From Anagrus nilaparvatae (lineage: Eukaryota > Arthropoda > Insecta > Hymenoptera > Mymaridae): a stretch of 64,000 bases of DNA. The translations under genes and the position numbers were made by a program. This document shows positions 12,350-24,833 of the stretch, piece by piece (the first letter of the stretch is position 1; each line of letters starts with the position of its first letter). The notes beneath the pieces were generated by a model, which worked only from the letters and a program-made list of their open reading frames with translations, was not told the origin of the DNA and ran no database searches. The stretch spans positions 643,501-707,500 of the forward strand of contig JAKSXM010000247.1 in assembly GCA_022575985.1 (NCBI GenBank), in the 5' to 3' direction.

Positions 12350-12957
12350 TTGACATGGTTTGTGAATATTGCAAAAATATCCCAAAAAACAACCCTAGTA
12401 AAAATAGTATTCTTTAAATTTAAAAGGCGTTCCACTCGTGGTCTTTAGCTTTAAAAGCATTGACCTTATTTTTCTTTAAGTCTATTTGTAAGAGGAATAA
12501 CCCGCAGCCTAATGTATTTGTAATTTCATTGACATTAGACACTGAATAAAATAAAAAATTTGCCCTGATTTAAGCTAAGGCATTTTTATTTCAGGTACAT
12601 ATTCTATTAAGTTTTATTGATGGTTTTTAGTTATTAGAAGCCCTTTCGAATTATTTAAATTAAAAATTAATGCAATTTTTAAAATTTATTTCATGAAATT
12701 TGTGAAATTTGTTGATAAAATCAGTTTTTTCATGATTTTACTGCAACGACTAGATAAAATCACTTTATACTAGAAATCTAACGACTAGATCTTATTTAAA
12801 AAAAATTGCTCCAGGGTATTCTTGATTCAACGAACATTTTTACACATAGACATTCAAAACAAGTATGTTATATGCATCAAAATGACCTGGGGACCGAATT
12901 TCTTCAAAAATTAGACATTTATAGGACTTTTCCATTTTTTGACCTGACAAACTTGTA
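12350..12957. other. Intergenic stretch containing a short dispersed repeat
   Basis: At about 12880-12945 the sequence AATGACCTGGGGACCGAATTT, followed by AAATTAGACATTTATAGGA, matches 34029-34085 inside intron 1 of the CAP gene (AATGACCTGGGGACCAAATTT ... AATTAGACATTTTTAGAAA). The rest is A+T-rich with no gene. Confidence 0.5.
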
Positions 12958-13820
12958 AGGCACGATTCCATATATATGTTACCGTTAGAGTCCGCTCTCC
13001 CGATAAAGTTAACATTAACCAGTTAAAGTTAACTTTAGCGAAGCGTTTTCGTTAAAGTCCATGAAGACGATTAAAATGAATAAAAATATAACATTAGCGG
13101 CATCATGTTCGTTAAAGTTAACTTTAACCAATCCTTGTTAGTTAAAGTCCATGAAAGCGGTTTCATATAAGAGTTCGAGTTTGTATTATATATTATATAC
13201 GACTCTCGCTATAAGGTACTCTCAGGGCTTAGGTTAGGCTCATAAAGATATTGTGAAACATCTCTATGGTTAGGCTACTCTTTTAAAAATGCATTTCTTA
13301 GGATCAGTAACCAATCCTAGTTATAAGACACCCCAAGGGTTAGGTTAGGCTATTTTTTTTTAAAGGCATTGTCACAGTATTGTTTACAAATTTGCGCATG
13401 GGTTCTTAAGCCCACCTTGCCCTAATTCTAGGGAATGCCTTACTGCGTGAAAATGCCTTTAAAAAAAAAAATAGCCTAACCTAACCCTAGGGGCGTGTTA
13501 TAACTAGGATTGATTACTGGTCCCAAGAAATGCATTTTTAAAAAAGTAGCCTAACCTAAATCCTTGGATTCCTTATAGCCAGAGTCGTATATAATATATT
13601 ATAATACAAATTTTTTTTAGTATGCTAAACCGCTTTCATGGACTTTAACTGACAAGGATTGGTTAAAGTTAACTTTATCGTATACACACCCGTTAATGTT
13701 GTATTTTTATTCATTTTAATCGTCTTCGTGGACTTTAACGAAAACGCTTCGCTAAAGTTAACTTTAACTGGTTAATGTTAACATTATCGGGAGAGCGGAC
13801 TTTATAGGGTGATCGTGCCT
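12958..13820. repeat. 863-bp foldback element with TTAGGTTAGG motifs in its arms
   Basis: Terminal AGGCACGAT (12958-12966) pairs with ATCGTGCCT (13812-13820). TCCGCTCTCCCGATAAAGTT pairs with a right-hand complement near 13785-13803. The arms contain repeated palindromic GTTAAAGTTAACTTTA blocks, CGTTAAAGTCCATGAA blocks, and TTAGGTTAGGCT in one arm against AGCCTAACCTAA in the other. The loop (about 13375-13440) is unique. No transposase and no clear target duplication. The arms are diverged by many substitutions. Confidence 0.8.
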
Positions 13821-16047
13821 AAAAAGATACCGTATGTGTATTTAAGAACGATAGAAAAACCGGTTTCATGTCATTGGATCTTTTGCTTTTGATGGTTTTT
13901 GATACTTTCATATACTCATCAAGATAGTATTACAATTGCTAATATTTTTGATACAGAGCAAATGTTTGAAAAAAAATTAAATTTACTTACCTGTTTCTAT
14001 TTATTCAAAAATTATGTAGCATAAAATTTAGGATTAGATTAAAAAAAAATTTATTTAGGATATGTACATGGGTCAATATTAAAATAATAATATTGAAGAA
14101 ATGAATCTTCTAAAATTAAAAAAAATAAAAATCATTTATTTTGGAGGACACGCATTAATTTTTATGTACAATATTTGAAAATAAAATATGTAAAATTTTT
14201 CAAAAATTTTGATCTTTTCATAAGATTAAGTTTTATTTTACTTTCAAACATTATTGCATCAATATTGGATATTATATTAAATTTTATTGAAGGATCGCTG
14301 GATAATAAAACAACAATTGAGAATAATAAAAATTTTTTTGCGATATATAAAATCCGAATTTTTCTCATTTGAAATTTTCTATTACATAAATTTGTTTTTT
14401 AATTTAAGAAAAAAAAATTTTTTCTAAATTGCTTTTTCAACTTGATGCATGAAAATCTTTTGTAAATCAAGATTTTTTTAGAATGACATTTTATGAAAGA
14501 TATTTCTGCCAAAAATAAATGATTTTCATTACAAGCACCTGCAAAATTTGTTTACTCAAGCAAAAACTGACATAACTGAGTAAATATATCGGAGGTACAT
14601 AATTATAATTCTTATTGCAAATAAAAAAGATTTTCCATATGAAATTTTTATTATAGCATTTTCAATTTTAAGGTCTTTTTTAGAAATAAAATTTATTTAA
14701 TTATTTATTCCTTGAACGAAATAAATAAAACATAATAATGTATGTTATTAATTGCTTCAATTATATTATATTTATAAAATAACAGCCGTTATTAATCACC
14801 CTTTTAATAATAAAATATAAAATATATCGTATATCGTCAATTTATGTTTTATTTTTGAAAAAAACTTTTTTTTAATAATAATTGCAAATTGTTACGTATG
14901 AAGATTACCTGTTCAAAAAATAACCCAATAAAAAAATAATAATTTCCCCTACCCACGAAAAAAAACAAACCTTTCTATAACTCTCATGTTATAATATGTA
15001 TATGGGTAAAAGTGCAATGATGGTACAACTCAAGTGGACTGATATTTTTTGGCTTGGCTTAAATTTGGCAATAACGCCATGTTAACCTCAAAGAAGTCGT
15101 TAAAAATTTTTTTAAAGTTATTCCCCATTATTTTTTAATTTTACATTTATTTTTAATTTAAAAATTTTATCTCTGACGAGGTTGTTAGTATGCTAACGAA
15201 ACGTTATGCGGTTAAACAAAATAAAGGCTATTTAAAAAATTGTATTTAAAACAGCCCAAAAAGGTCAATATATTCCTACAAAATTTAAAAATATTTTTTT
15301 TAGCCGTAGAAAAAAACAAAAAAATCAATGTTAAAAGTAAAAAATGTTCAACAGCTTTTAAATATTTAAAACTCAAACGGTAATCCAATAGCAATTGAAC
15401 TGGGTTTAGGATGATTATAAGGCTTAAGGTCTTAAGAGCGGTAGAATTAAAATGCAAAAAAAAAAGCTAAAACTTGAAGAAAGTAAAGTAAATATAATTT
15501 AATTTTACACGTATTTTTTTTTTTTTATAATTGACCGAACAGTTTTTGAGAAAATAAATAAATAAAAATAAATTAACACAGGCTCTTATATATGGGGAAT
15601 TTTAAAAAATGAAAAAAAAGCATTTAAAATACAAAACTTAGATATTTTTTTTATGAGTTGATAAATAAAGTCCTAATAAATAAAAAGAAACCTTAAAATT
15701 TACAATCGACCGTCATTTTGTATGGTTTTACTTAAAAAAATGTTTAAAAAATTAACGTTTATTCTGCTATTGAGGTAGAGTCATTTATTATATTTTTTTA
15801 TTTATTTATTTTCTTTATAAATAATTAAATAATATTGTTTAAATAATAAATAATTTATTTAATGCCAAAATTAAGTTAATAAAATTCATTTTTAAGCTTT
15901 GAATAGTAATAATTAAGTATTATTGAATAAATATTTTTATTTATTTAAAGTTGCAATCCGTATTTTTTTACATGAGTAAGACAAGGATGCCGATACGCAA
16001 AATCCTAACTCTCTTAAGACCTTAACTCAGAAGTTCAACCCCCCAAA
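13821..16047. other. A+T-rich stretch, no recognised gene
   Basis: Complementary ORFs at 14162-14372 on both strands, and a minus-strand ORF at 15212-15457, are A+T-rich openings without motifs. No RNA gene or repeat family is recognised. Confidence 0.6.
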
Positions 16048-16382
16048 ACTAATTTATAAGGATACCTTCTGAGTCTCCCGAAAAGCCTTAGTGAACTGAA
16101 ATCGCCTAGGCTGATAACCTAGGATGTCACCCAGGTGAAATTTTGTTACCGAATGAAAATTTAGGATATCGTTGAGTACACCCCATCCCCGAACATAATT
16201 TTAAATCGATTTGTAAAAAAGACTTGAATCGATATGAGGAGGGGGGGGGCGTAAAAACGATATCAAATTTTTATTTGATAACAAAATATTCATTTTGGTG
16301 ACAATGTAGGCTACTGCCTAGGCAATTTCAGTCCACTAAGGCTTTTAACTGCATAAGACTCAGGGGGTATCCATAAATTAGT
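16048..16382. repeat. Diverged foldback element, ~335 bp
   Basis: ACTAATTTATAAGGATACC near 16048 pairs with GGGGTATCCATAAATTAGT ending at 16382. Further inward, AAAGCCTTAGTGAACTGAAAT pairs with ATTTCAGTCCACTAAGGCTT, CCTAGGC with GCCTAGG, and AAATTTAGGATATCGTT with AACGATATCAAATTT. The arms are moderately diverged and contain a run of nine G. Confidence 0.7.
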
Positions 16383-19016
16383 GATAATGTCAATTTCCAG
16401 TTATATTTGCGGTAACTCAAAAGTTCACTAAGTTTATAAAAATACTGTATAAAATTTATTGTTTTTACTGTAACAAAAAATAATTAAAGGTTTGTTGAAT
16501 TTATCGTGTGGAAATAAATTTATTATTTCATACATTCTAGGAAGTTTAAAAAAAAACTAAAAAGTTGTACAGAATTAAATAATACAAAGAGCAAAGAAAA
16601 GATCTGAGCATTAAATTTTTTTTAAAAATATATTTGTAATTGGGCCCTAAAGTCCCAGAATGCATCATACGCAATGATTTAAAAATCAAATCTAACAAAT
16701 AAAGCGAAGGAAAGTTCTGGATTTTTCTGTGAGCTTAAGTGTTTCAGGCTAAAACTAAAAAAATAATCACGTTAACAGAAATTTTCCATAAAACTTAATT
16801 GTCGAACTATTTATTTAAAAAAATTTTTGAATAATCATCGTTAAAAATTCCAAAACCTCGCTGTTGCATAATTTTATTAATTCCTCTCATTCAGAATGCT
16901 GATGTTTTGTTAAAAATCATATTTTATAACTATAATTGTGCACCAAGTTTGAATTGCGTTTAAAAGACGTTAGTAAAGCTCATTCTGCAAGATTAGTTCC
17001 TTTTGTATATTTTTACCCATATAAGTATAATATCCAACCTTTTATCCTCACATAAGCATCCAAGTCCAATGTTCACATTATTATATACCTTATAAACAAC
17101 TTGCCGATCCACTTTTCGGCCAATACCGGAATGACCAGACACTCGTTCGTCAGCATAACTTGCCTCTTATTTTTTTTTTATAAACCAATACTAGTGCAAA
17201 GATATAATACTCTGAACGGACATTAACAGCAGCATTCTTTAAAGCACACATTTATATAACCAGTTTGACTGTCTTAAAATAAAAAAACTTATATATTATT
17301 ATCATTTTAATTTGTGTATGTGTACAGGTTTTATGCCTTTATACATTATAATATTAGAAATACAATCGTGTATTGAGAAAGTTAGAATTTTGATTTTAGT
17401 GCTACTTTAGCAACCTTCATTTTGCTTATAAATTCTTAATCAAAACGTAAAAGAGAAATTTCAAGAAAAGTTTTTTATTTTTTTATTTTTTTATTTTAAT
17501 ATCTAATAAAAAATGCTAATTTTTTTATATTACCTATATTATGTAATAATAAATGTATGAAAATATTTATAAGATTAGATTTCGCTATTAAAATTAAAAT
17601 TTTTTAAATTTTCGATTGTAATAAAATATATTAAAATTAATAAAATTCTAAAATTGATTGGATTGAATGACTAGCAGGGGAGCAATTAAGGGGGGTTGTG
17701 CTGAAACTTCGTAGTTTAAAAAATGAATACTTAGATGAACTTTTTGAAAAAACTACTTAATCCACGTTGATGAAGCCCTCGTCCGATTTTCCACAAAATT
17801 TGCCCACGTTTTTGTATATAATTGTAAAATTTAGGCCATACTAGGTGCAGAACAATACAGTTCTGATATGGTTCATGAATTAGTTATAATACATCGGGGC
17901 GGTGCTAAAATTGAGGGAAATACTTCATCGAAGTTTCTATTGATATTTGAAACATTAGAGATTGTGCTCGTAGTATGGTGTGTCTATACAAAATGTGGAA
18001 TATTTTTACAATAGCTATTTGATAAACAAGGATATTCGTGCTTGTAATCCCGCTGATATCAAAACTTTTGCGCCTTATTACTTAATATACTATTATAATA
18101 ATAATTTTAAGAAAGCACCTTCATAAGGATAATTTTGCGTTAAGTAAATAAGTTTTATTGCTGCACAGACATAATAATTTTTAAATTAAATAATTTTCAA
18201 TTTAGTTAGTCCAATTTTCGTTTTCTTCTATTATATACAAAAATGGAAATCTACTTTTAAATAACACGTTTTGTTTTAATTAATTTAAAATATTATTATT
18301 ATTTTACCACAGAAATATAAAATTTATGCGGTTAAAACTTAAGGAAGATAAATAAAAAAATAATAACCAAATAAACAGCATATCTAAAATATTTAAAAAT
18401 AAAATATTTTTACTTAAACATAACGGATAAAGCCTGGATGTTGTAAGGATTTTTTTTTGTTTTCAGTTTTATTAAAAACTTTTTGCAGTTTCTTGGCAAA
18501 TTTTTTTAAATATATCTACGCTACATCAAAGCGCGAATTAACCGCGATCAAGGGGTTCATTGTTTGGCACATCGTGAACCGGTGGCCTTTTATAAAAATT
18601 TTATTTCTCTTAACGATGTCTAATTTTTTTAAATTTATTATATTATATTTGATTCAAATTTCAATTAGATGCCTTTATTAACAAAGTTTTCGATTTAAGG
18701 GGGGGGGGGAGTTTAATATCCCCCATACCCTCCATTTATGGGCCTTTTGGGTCTAGAAAAACACAGTTCCATGTTTAAAGTAGAAATTCTTGGACTATCT
18801 TCAAATAACGTTACATTTGACAATTCGGTTTCTTTTAAAATAATTTTTTTTTTAACCATAAAAATTTTTTTTTTAAAATCCATTGTTTATGGGCATTTCT
18901 TATCTTTTACATGTATGCCTCTGGATAGTAAAATTTTTTGGCAGAGTTATGAGAAAAAATCATGCGTAATTTTTTTACTAGAATAGAATTTATGACAATT
19001 TTACTATATAAATCTA
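16383..19016. other. Intergenic stretch, no secure gene
   Basis: ORFs at 18457-18681 and 18738-18986 are not convincing as genes. The second opens YPPYPPFMGLLGLEKHSSMF when read from 18717, echoing a minus-strand segment at 22808-22900. Otherwise A+T-rich sequence with no recognised RNA genes. Confidence 0.45.
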
Positions 19017-19445
19017 CACTGTAAAAAGTAACTTTCTTATATTAATAAAAAAATTAGAACATTTACGAAAAATTAGTAAATTTTCGAAAAAATTTGTAAT
19101 TATTCGATAAAAATCGTAAATTTACTAAATTTAGTATATTATCGAAAAATTCGAGAGTTCTCGATTTTTTTTTTTGTGAATTCGTAAGAAAAATTGATAA
19201 TTTACAATTTTTTTTCGAAAATTTAGAAAAAATAGTTGTAAATTTCCGAAAAATAGTTGTGAATTTACAATTTTTTTCGTGAATTCACAAAAAAGAATCG
19301 AGAATTATCGAATTTTTCGATAATATACTAAATTTAGTAAATTTACGATTTTTATCGAATATTTACAAATTTTTTTGAAAATTTACTAATTTTTCAAAAA
19401 TATTCTATTTTTTTTGTTAATCTAAGAAAGTTACTTTTTACAGTG
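19017..19445. mobile_element. CACTG-ended MITE, copy A (429 bp)
   Basis: The termini CACTGTAAAAAGTAACTTTC and GAAAGTTACTTTTTACAGTG are perfect inverted repeats, and most of the interior is also self-complementary (TACGATTTTTATCGA, AAATTTAGTATATTATCGA and their complements). TA stands on both sides (19015-19016 and 19446-19447). With copies B and C this shows a 2-bp target duplication. CACTG ends plus a short duplication fit the CACTA/EnSpm (CMC) superfamily best; this assignment is inference, as no transposase is present. Confidence 0.9.
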
Positions 19446-20621
19446 TACTTATGAAGACTTGAGTATTAATTTAATAATATTTTGCTATAGATTATTCTAT
19501 CCTCTTAGAATCTAAATTTTGAAATGTTTTCGTACATATTATTGCTTTTGGGCACACCTGGCATGCATAGTTCATAAGAATAGTGCAGCAAATATGAAGT
19601 TATTATGACGTATTGTTTGGGCCCAAAAATCAGCTACTTTTTGACTAGTACAATAATTCACTAGTACAATCACCCATAAATATAATGTTATTTCATAGTT
19701 ATATACCAATACACTTAGTTTTTGTAGGTCAAAAATAAAATTAATGAATGAAAAACCGTAAAAAAATCTCTTAGGAATTTAAATCATTCGATATTTAAAA
19801 GCATAGAAAGCAAGAATTTGGTAGATTGCATAATATAATTAACTGTAACTAAATAGAAATGACGATACAAAAATTTTTCTGTTATATACATAAAAAATAT
19901 TTAATAACGGTTTTTTTTTCGTCTCATTTTTTAAAGGGATCCGGTCAATGTTCTCAATGAATGAATGTACAAAAAAGATAATGAAAATTTTTTGATAAAT
20001 ATATAATACAGAGTAAAAAATATCACGTAATCCTCTGACTGTATTTATATTCAATATATTCAATGAATTTGATATTTAACAGATTGATTGATCGATTATC
20101 TTCAAACGTCAAGATTAGATATATTAAATGTCTTATTTATTTATATACAATTTTATGTATTCTCTCTTATAAATCTAATAAAAAAAAAAGATACACAAAT
20201 AAAGAATTTTAACAGCGCAGCGGTCATTGAATTGAACTTTTTTAGAATATTGTTCTAATATGTCATTCTGAGAAATTGTTTCATTAACAATTTTAAATGT
20301 ACAGTAAAACCCTGGTTTTCTTGTGTTTTAAATTGTGGTTATGTTATTGCTGGTTGGTGAATCATCTTTTGATTTTAGGGTGTTATTTATACCTTATTGA
20401 GGAGTAAGGTTTTTTCATTCAAAAAATATGCTCACTGGGTATACAAAAGTTTTCGTATATATAATTAAATTTTGTTCAAATGGTCTAAAATTATTAAAAT
20501 ATTTAATTTTACCAATTTATTTAAAATTTTCTTCATTGAATGTAATTCTTTATTTTATTTTAAAATTAATACTATTTGAGATAGTATTTACCTAATTTTT
20601 TGAGTGAAATAATTTAAACTG
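19446..20621. other. A+T-rich spacer between two CACTG MITEs
   Basis: The minus-strand ORF 19839-20063 is A+T-rich with no motif. A possible pogo/Tigger-like end, TA-CAGTAAAACCCTGG, starts at 20300 but lacks a partner. No gene recognised. Confidence 0.5.
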
Positions 20622-20963
20622 CACTGTAAAAAGTAACTTTCTTAGATTTATAAAAAAAATAGAATGTTTTCGAAAAATTAGTAAATTTTCAAAAAATTTT
20701 GTAAATATTCGATAAAAATCGTATATTTAATAAATTTAGTATATTATCGAAAAATTCGATAATTTTCGATTTTTTTTTTGTGAATTTACGAAAAAAGTTG
20801 TAAATTCACAACTATTTTTTTCGAAATTTACAACTATTTTTTGAAAATTTTCGAAAAAAAATTGTAAATTATCAATTTTTCTTGCGAATTTACGAAAAAA
20901 AAAATAATTTTTCGAAAATATTCTAATTTTTTTGTTAATATAAGAAAGTTACTTTTTACAGTG
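20622..20963. mobile_element. CACTG-ended MITE, copy B (342 bp, internally deleted)
   Basis: The ends are the same as copy A (CACTGTAAAAAGTAACTTTC ... GAAAGTTACTTTTTACAGTG). About 87 bp shorter than copies A and C, because part of the right half is missing. The dinucleotide TG flanks both sides. TG is not self-complementary, so this is a direct duplication and not an extension of the inverted repeat. Confidence 0.9.
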
Positions 20964-21046
20964 TGTTCAAGAGATTCTTCTAAGGATTTTTTATTATTTT
21001 TGTACCACGAATACCGAGACCTTATAGCATTATGGGAAAATTGGGG

Positions 21047-21223
21047 TTAGTTTCTCACTAAATATGAAAAACTCCATATAAACATTATGTCCTTGTACAA
21101 ATCCTCATAGGTTTGAATTGCCAATTCAAAATTACGGTTAAAAGTCAGCCTTTTGACCATAGTAATTCGATCATTATTTATCACGAAGTCTGCAGCAGTT
21201 TTAATATGATTTAAAATTTCCAT
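21047..21223 (-). other. Possible coding fragment, 58 residues, unidentified
   Basis: A minus-strand frame runs from an ATG at 21223 to TAA at 21047-21049. Its composition is unusually protein-like for this window: it begins MEILNHIKTAADFVINNDR and contains FELAIQTYEDLYKDIMFIW. A possible 3' splice site (TTTTTGTCAACTACAG) lies just upstream and a possible donor (GTGAGA) just before the stop. It could be an isolated exon or a transposon fragment. I do not recognise it. Confidence 0.25.
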
Positions 21224-22807
21224 TTTAGCACTAAACTGTAGTTGACAAAAACATTTTCCTTTCTTTTTCTGGATCTATTGAATAATTTGAGCATGCTAAT
21301 GTAATTTTAAGTTCAATAGAAATATTAACATGAACATAATTCAATTTATAACTGCTAAATTTGAAATTTAAAACTGTAGATTTTGAATTTACATTTGCCC
21401 AAATCTGTCACAATTGTCCATTAGAATAATCTCTGGCTTATGCCAAGAATTACAGTTGAACATTCATAATTTAAATTAACTTAAATTTCAGAAAGGCTTC
21501 GAATTTCTTTAAAAAATTATTTTGTAATAATTCATTTAAAAGAATAATAAAAAAAAGTTCAAGCCAATGGTTCATTTATTTTTTGTTTTTTAATTTATCA
21601 CCCTCATCATCGCCGGAATTCAACAAATAAATATAAATTTATACAACAAGTTTTTCTAAAATTACATGAAATTTTCATTATATTAACAGTAAATAAAGTA
21701 ATTATCATATTGTTTAAAATATTGAGGTTGCACTGTATAAATAATGTTTAAATGCATATACGTAAACACACTCACAAAGCTAAAAACATTTCACCTTGTT
21801 TATCTTCGATTCCATAGAATGACCAATATAATTACTGAACAAAAAGAGCACAACAAGTAAACATGTTTTACCTTTTATTTTCTGGGCTAATGCTTGTCAT
21901 TAAACTTTTTGTTGAGGTCAATTAATTTTTAAATATTTTTTTTATTATTTATAAAATTAGGTCATTTGACAATTATTGTTTATGTTAATTTTAAAACTAA
22001 ATTTTTATGAATTATTTTGAATTTTCTACAAATGACAGTTCAAGAAAATTTGTATGTAATGATGTTTATTGATTTATTATGTGCAAATCAAGATATAAAT
22101 TGGATTATTCGATTATGCATGAGAAATATTACATTTTGGGCTAACGCTAATTAAGAATTCGGAAATATCAAATATTTTATGTATAAATGAAAAATTTTTT
22201 TTTTCCTCATAGACACGAAGAAAATAAAAACTTAGCCATAAAAAAATGCACTAAATCATAATTTATTTTACGTATGAATGTATAATTTTTTCTCGATTTT
22301 TCTCATTCGTTATTTTTCTGTCCATTCTAAGCAAACATTTCATATTTAACATATATTTTTTGTTACATAATAAAATTTCTTTTTTTAAAGAAGAAACTAA
22401 ATAGCATAGATAAATTTTTTAAAGATAACACTACTGAAGATAAGCAATAAATTATCACTTAGAATATTTTTTCAAGGCACAATTTGTGACATAGCTCTCA
22501 GTTGGTACTTGAAAACTGATTTAAGAATCTAGATTTCTAAATTTTTTGGGTCCCAAACTACCCAAATCGTACCTTATCAAATTTTTATAATGTTTCTCAA
22601 ATTCCGGAAATAAATTTTGAGTTAATTTTGGAAAAATCATAAAAAAATTCTGGAAAATTATCAAAAATCAGAAAAACTGATTTACAGTAATTAGAAACCA
22701 AATTAAAAAAAAAGGACCAATTGCAATGTTTTTTGTTTTTAAAAGTATGGATTACGGCCTGAAGTGTTTTGTTTAACTTGCGAGGTTGCAGTATTTTATA
22801 TTTATTT
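21224..22807. other. A+T-rich stretch, no recognised gene
   Basis: No ORF or repeat family could be supported here beyond poly-A, poly-T and ATT-rich filler. Confidence 0.55.
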
Positions 22808-22984
22808 TTATAACATTGAGCCCTGTGTTTCGAGGCCCATAAGACCCTTTGGCAGGAACAGAGGATATCGGCGACGTTCTTTCAAATTTATAAGCCCATC
22901 CATAGCTATTTGGTATAATTTGGTGTTCCAAAGGTAGTGAACTCCCGTTATTAGTAAGGCTCTCTTCATTTCACAAATTTTGCC
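22808..22984 (-). other. Possible coding fragment ending GLMGLETQGSML
   Basis: The downstream part of a 95-residue minus-strand frame looks protein-like: MKRALLITGVHYLWNTKLYQ, then ERRRYPLFLPKGLMGLETQ. Its last ~20 codons resemble a plus-strand reading at 18717-18776 (YP...P..GL.GLE...SM). The upstream part of the frame is A+T-rich and probably not coding. It may be a remnant of an unrecognised repeated gene. Function unknown. Confidence 0.25.
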
Positions 22985-23975
22985 TCGCATATATAAGCAA
23001 AATGATAATTTTGATGCAAATATTAATTTAATTATAAATAATAAAATTGCAACAAAAAAATGGCATTTTTTAGATGTTTTTATTATATTGTGCAATAAAT
23101 TAACTATTAGTTGAATAGTGCAACTTTGTAACTAAATAAATAAACGTCTGGCGCTTGTCTAATAATAATTACAGACTAGAAAAACAGTGACAGATACTTA
23201 TTATCAAACATTTGCGTTTTTTTTTTCTTTAGCTTTTATTACTGTGTAAAATTAAAAAAAAAATAAATTCGTGAAAGTTAGTAAAGAAATTATACAGCAT
23301 ACTCACTTGTACACCGTGCAGATAATAACAATTTTTAAGAAAAAACAAAATATGTAATATAAATGTTTTCAAAAAATCCTGAAAAAAAAGAAAAATATTT
23401 TGTAAGGCTAATTATTTATATAAATGTATGGAAATTAATATTTTTAACGTGCCTATATATTTCAAGTATTTTACTGTTAGTTGTTCTTAGAATTGTTGGA
23501 AAATTTGAAGAAAAAAATTATTCATACCTTTGTTACAAGCTGAGTTTATTTATTGCAACTTTTTGAATCATGAATTAAAACAGTTATAATAAATTTATTT
23601 TTTTCTAATTTTTAAAAACTAAATTTTAAAATTTTATATGATTTAAAATTCGAATATTGGGATAAGATATATTTATTTTTGAGTTTATTGAAAACTTTTA
23701 AATTCTTTTAGGAAACTATTATATTAATTAACTTTTAAATAACATTATGAGATACGCCTGACTTCAGATAAATAATGAAATGAAAAAACGGTCACTAGGA
23801 CAAAATAATATTTTATTTATTAGTCAACGTGGATCTGCATGGATGCCTCTTCAGGACTAAAAATATATAATTAATTATAAGTATTTAAATTTTGTTACAA
23901 AGTAAAATAACACGATTAAAATTTTTTTTATACAAGTTTGCAACTAATTAAATAATAATTTAGCGTACAACCCCT
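22985..23975. other. A+T-rich stretch, no recognised gene
   Basis: The ORF at 23363-23566 is A+T-rich and hydrophobic by composition, without a motif. Nothing else is supported. Confidence 0.5.
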
Positions 23976-24790
23976 AGAAATAAATATCATCTCCTAAAAG
24001 TGGGGTAAATTTAAAAAATTGTTTAGATGTTAGAAGAAAAAATGAATATACCTACTAGGTGACTTTCTTATATACCAAAAATATTCATTTTTTCTATTAC
24101 GCTATGTCACTCCTTTGCAACCCTTCTAGGGGGGTGAATATGATAATTTAATATTGATTTATTTGTTTCAGTTTATTAATAGCACCTTGTAAAGTTTTAT
24201 ATGCCTTTAGATATTTTTTTATGCACAGACAGGAATTGACTCGCATAAGTTATTTGAAATTTACCATATCGGATCATATTACATTTCCTAGGGGTTGTAT
24301 ATAAAAATGCACTTCAGAAATGAAAATAGCAGCCCAAATTAACTAATAAGTAACACTTTTAGATCAAAATATTAATTTTTTCTATTTTGCTATAATACTA
24401 CCCCTTTATTTTTTTTAATTTACCCCACATTTACGGGATGATATTACATTTCCTAGGGGTTGTTTATAAAAATGGACTTCAGAAATGAAAAGAGCAGCCT
24501 GAATTACCTACTAGGAAACACTTTTAGACCAAAATATCAATTTTTTTTTGCTTTATTACCACCCCATCTGAGGGGGTGAATATGACAAATTGATATAAAT
24601 TTATATTTTTTTGTGTTATTAATAGTCCCTAGTAAAATTTGATATGCCCTGAGACTTTTTGTGGGCTCAGTATAATTATTTAATGCCCCTTTTACCTACT
24701 AGGTAACATTTTTAGCCCAAAATATCGATTTTTTCATTTAAAAAAATTCAAATGGTTTGTATGTGCTGATTGGGCGCTAATGTGATATCA
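23976..24790. repeat. Reiterated non-coding repeat upstream of the decayed gene
   Basis: The phrase CCTAGGGGTTGT.TATAAAAATG.ACTTCAGAAATGAAAA.AGCAGCC recurs near 24285 and 24450. Each copy is followed by ACTAATAAGTAACACTTTTAG-like and AAAATAT..ATTTTTT segments, and a partial inverted version opens the region near 23966. The right end (ATTCAAATGGTTTG ... GATTGGGCGCTAATG, 24745-24785) is shared with the foldback at 38028-39050. The decayed reading frame starts only about 50 bp beyond. Confidence 0.65.
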
Positions 24791-24833
24791 CAGTCAATTT
24801 AGTGAAAAAAGGCAAGAATTCAACCAAGGTCAC

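Noticed and set aside
13220..13560. TTAGGTTAGG / CCTAACCTAA as telomeric repeat
   Set aside because: Only two units at each place, inside foldback arms; a telomeric or interstitial telomere array would have many tandem units.
14162..14372. Complementary ORFs of 65 and 68 residues on opposite strands
   Set aside because: Chance openings in A+T-rich DNA; composition is Lys/Asn/Ile/Phe-dominated on both strands.
18457..18681. Possible Ty3/gypsy RNase H fragment (YATSKRELTAI)
   Set aside because: The 11-residue segment resembles Y.T..KELLAI of RNase H, but nothing before or after it supports a retrovirus-like polyprotein.
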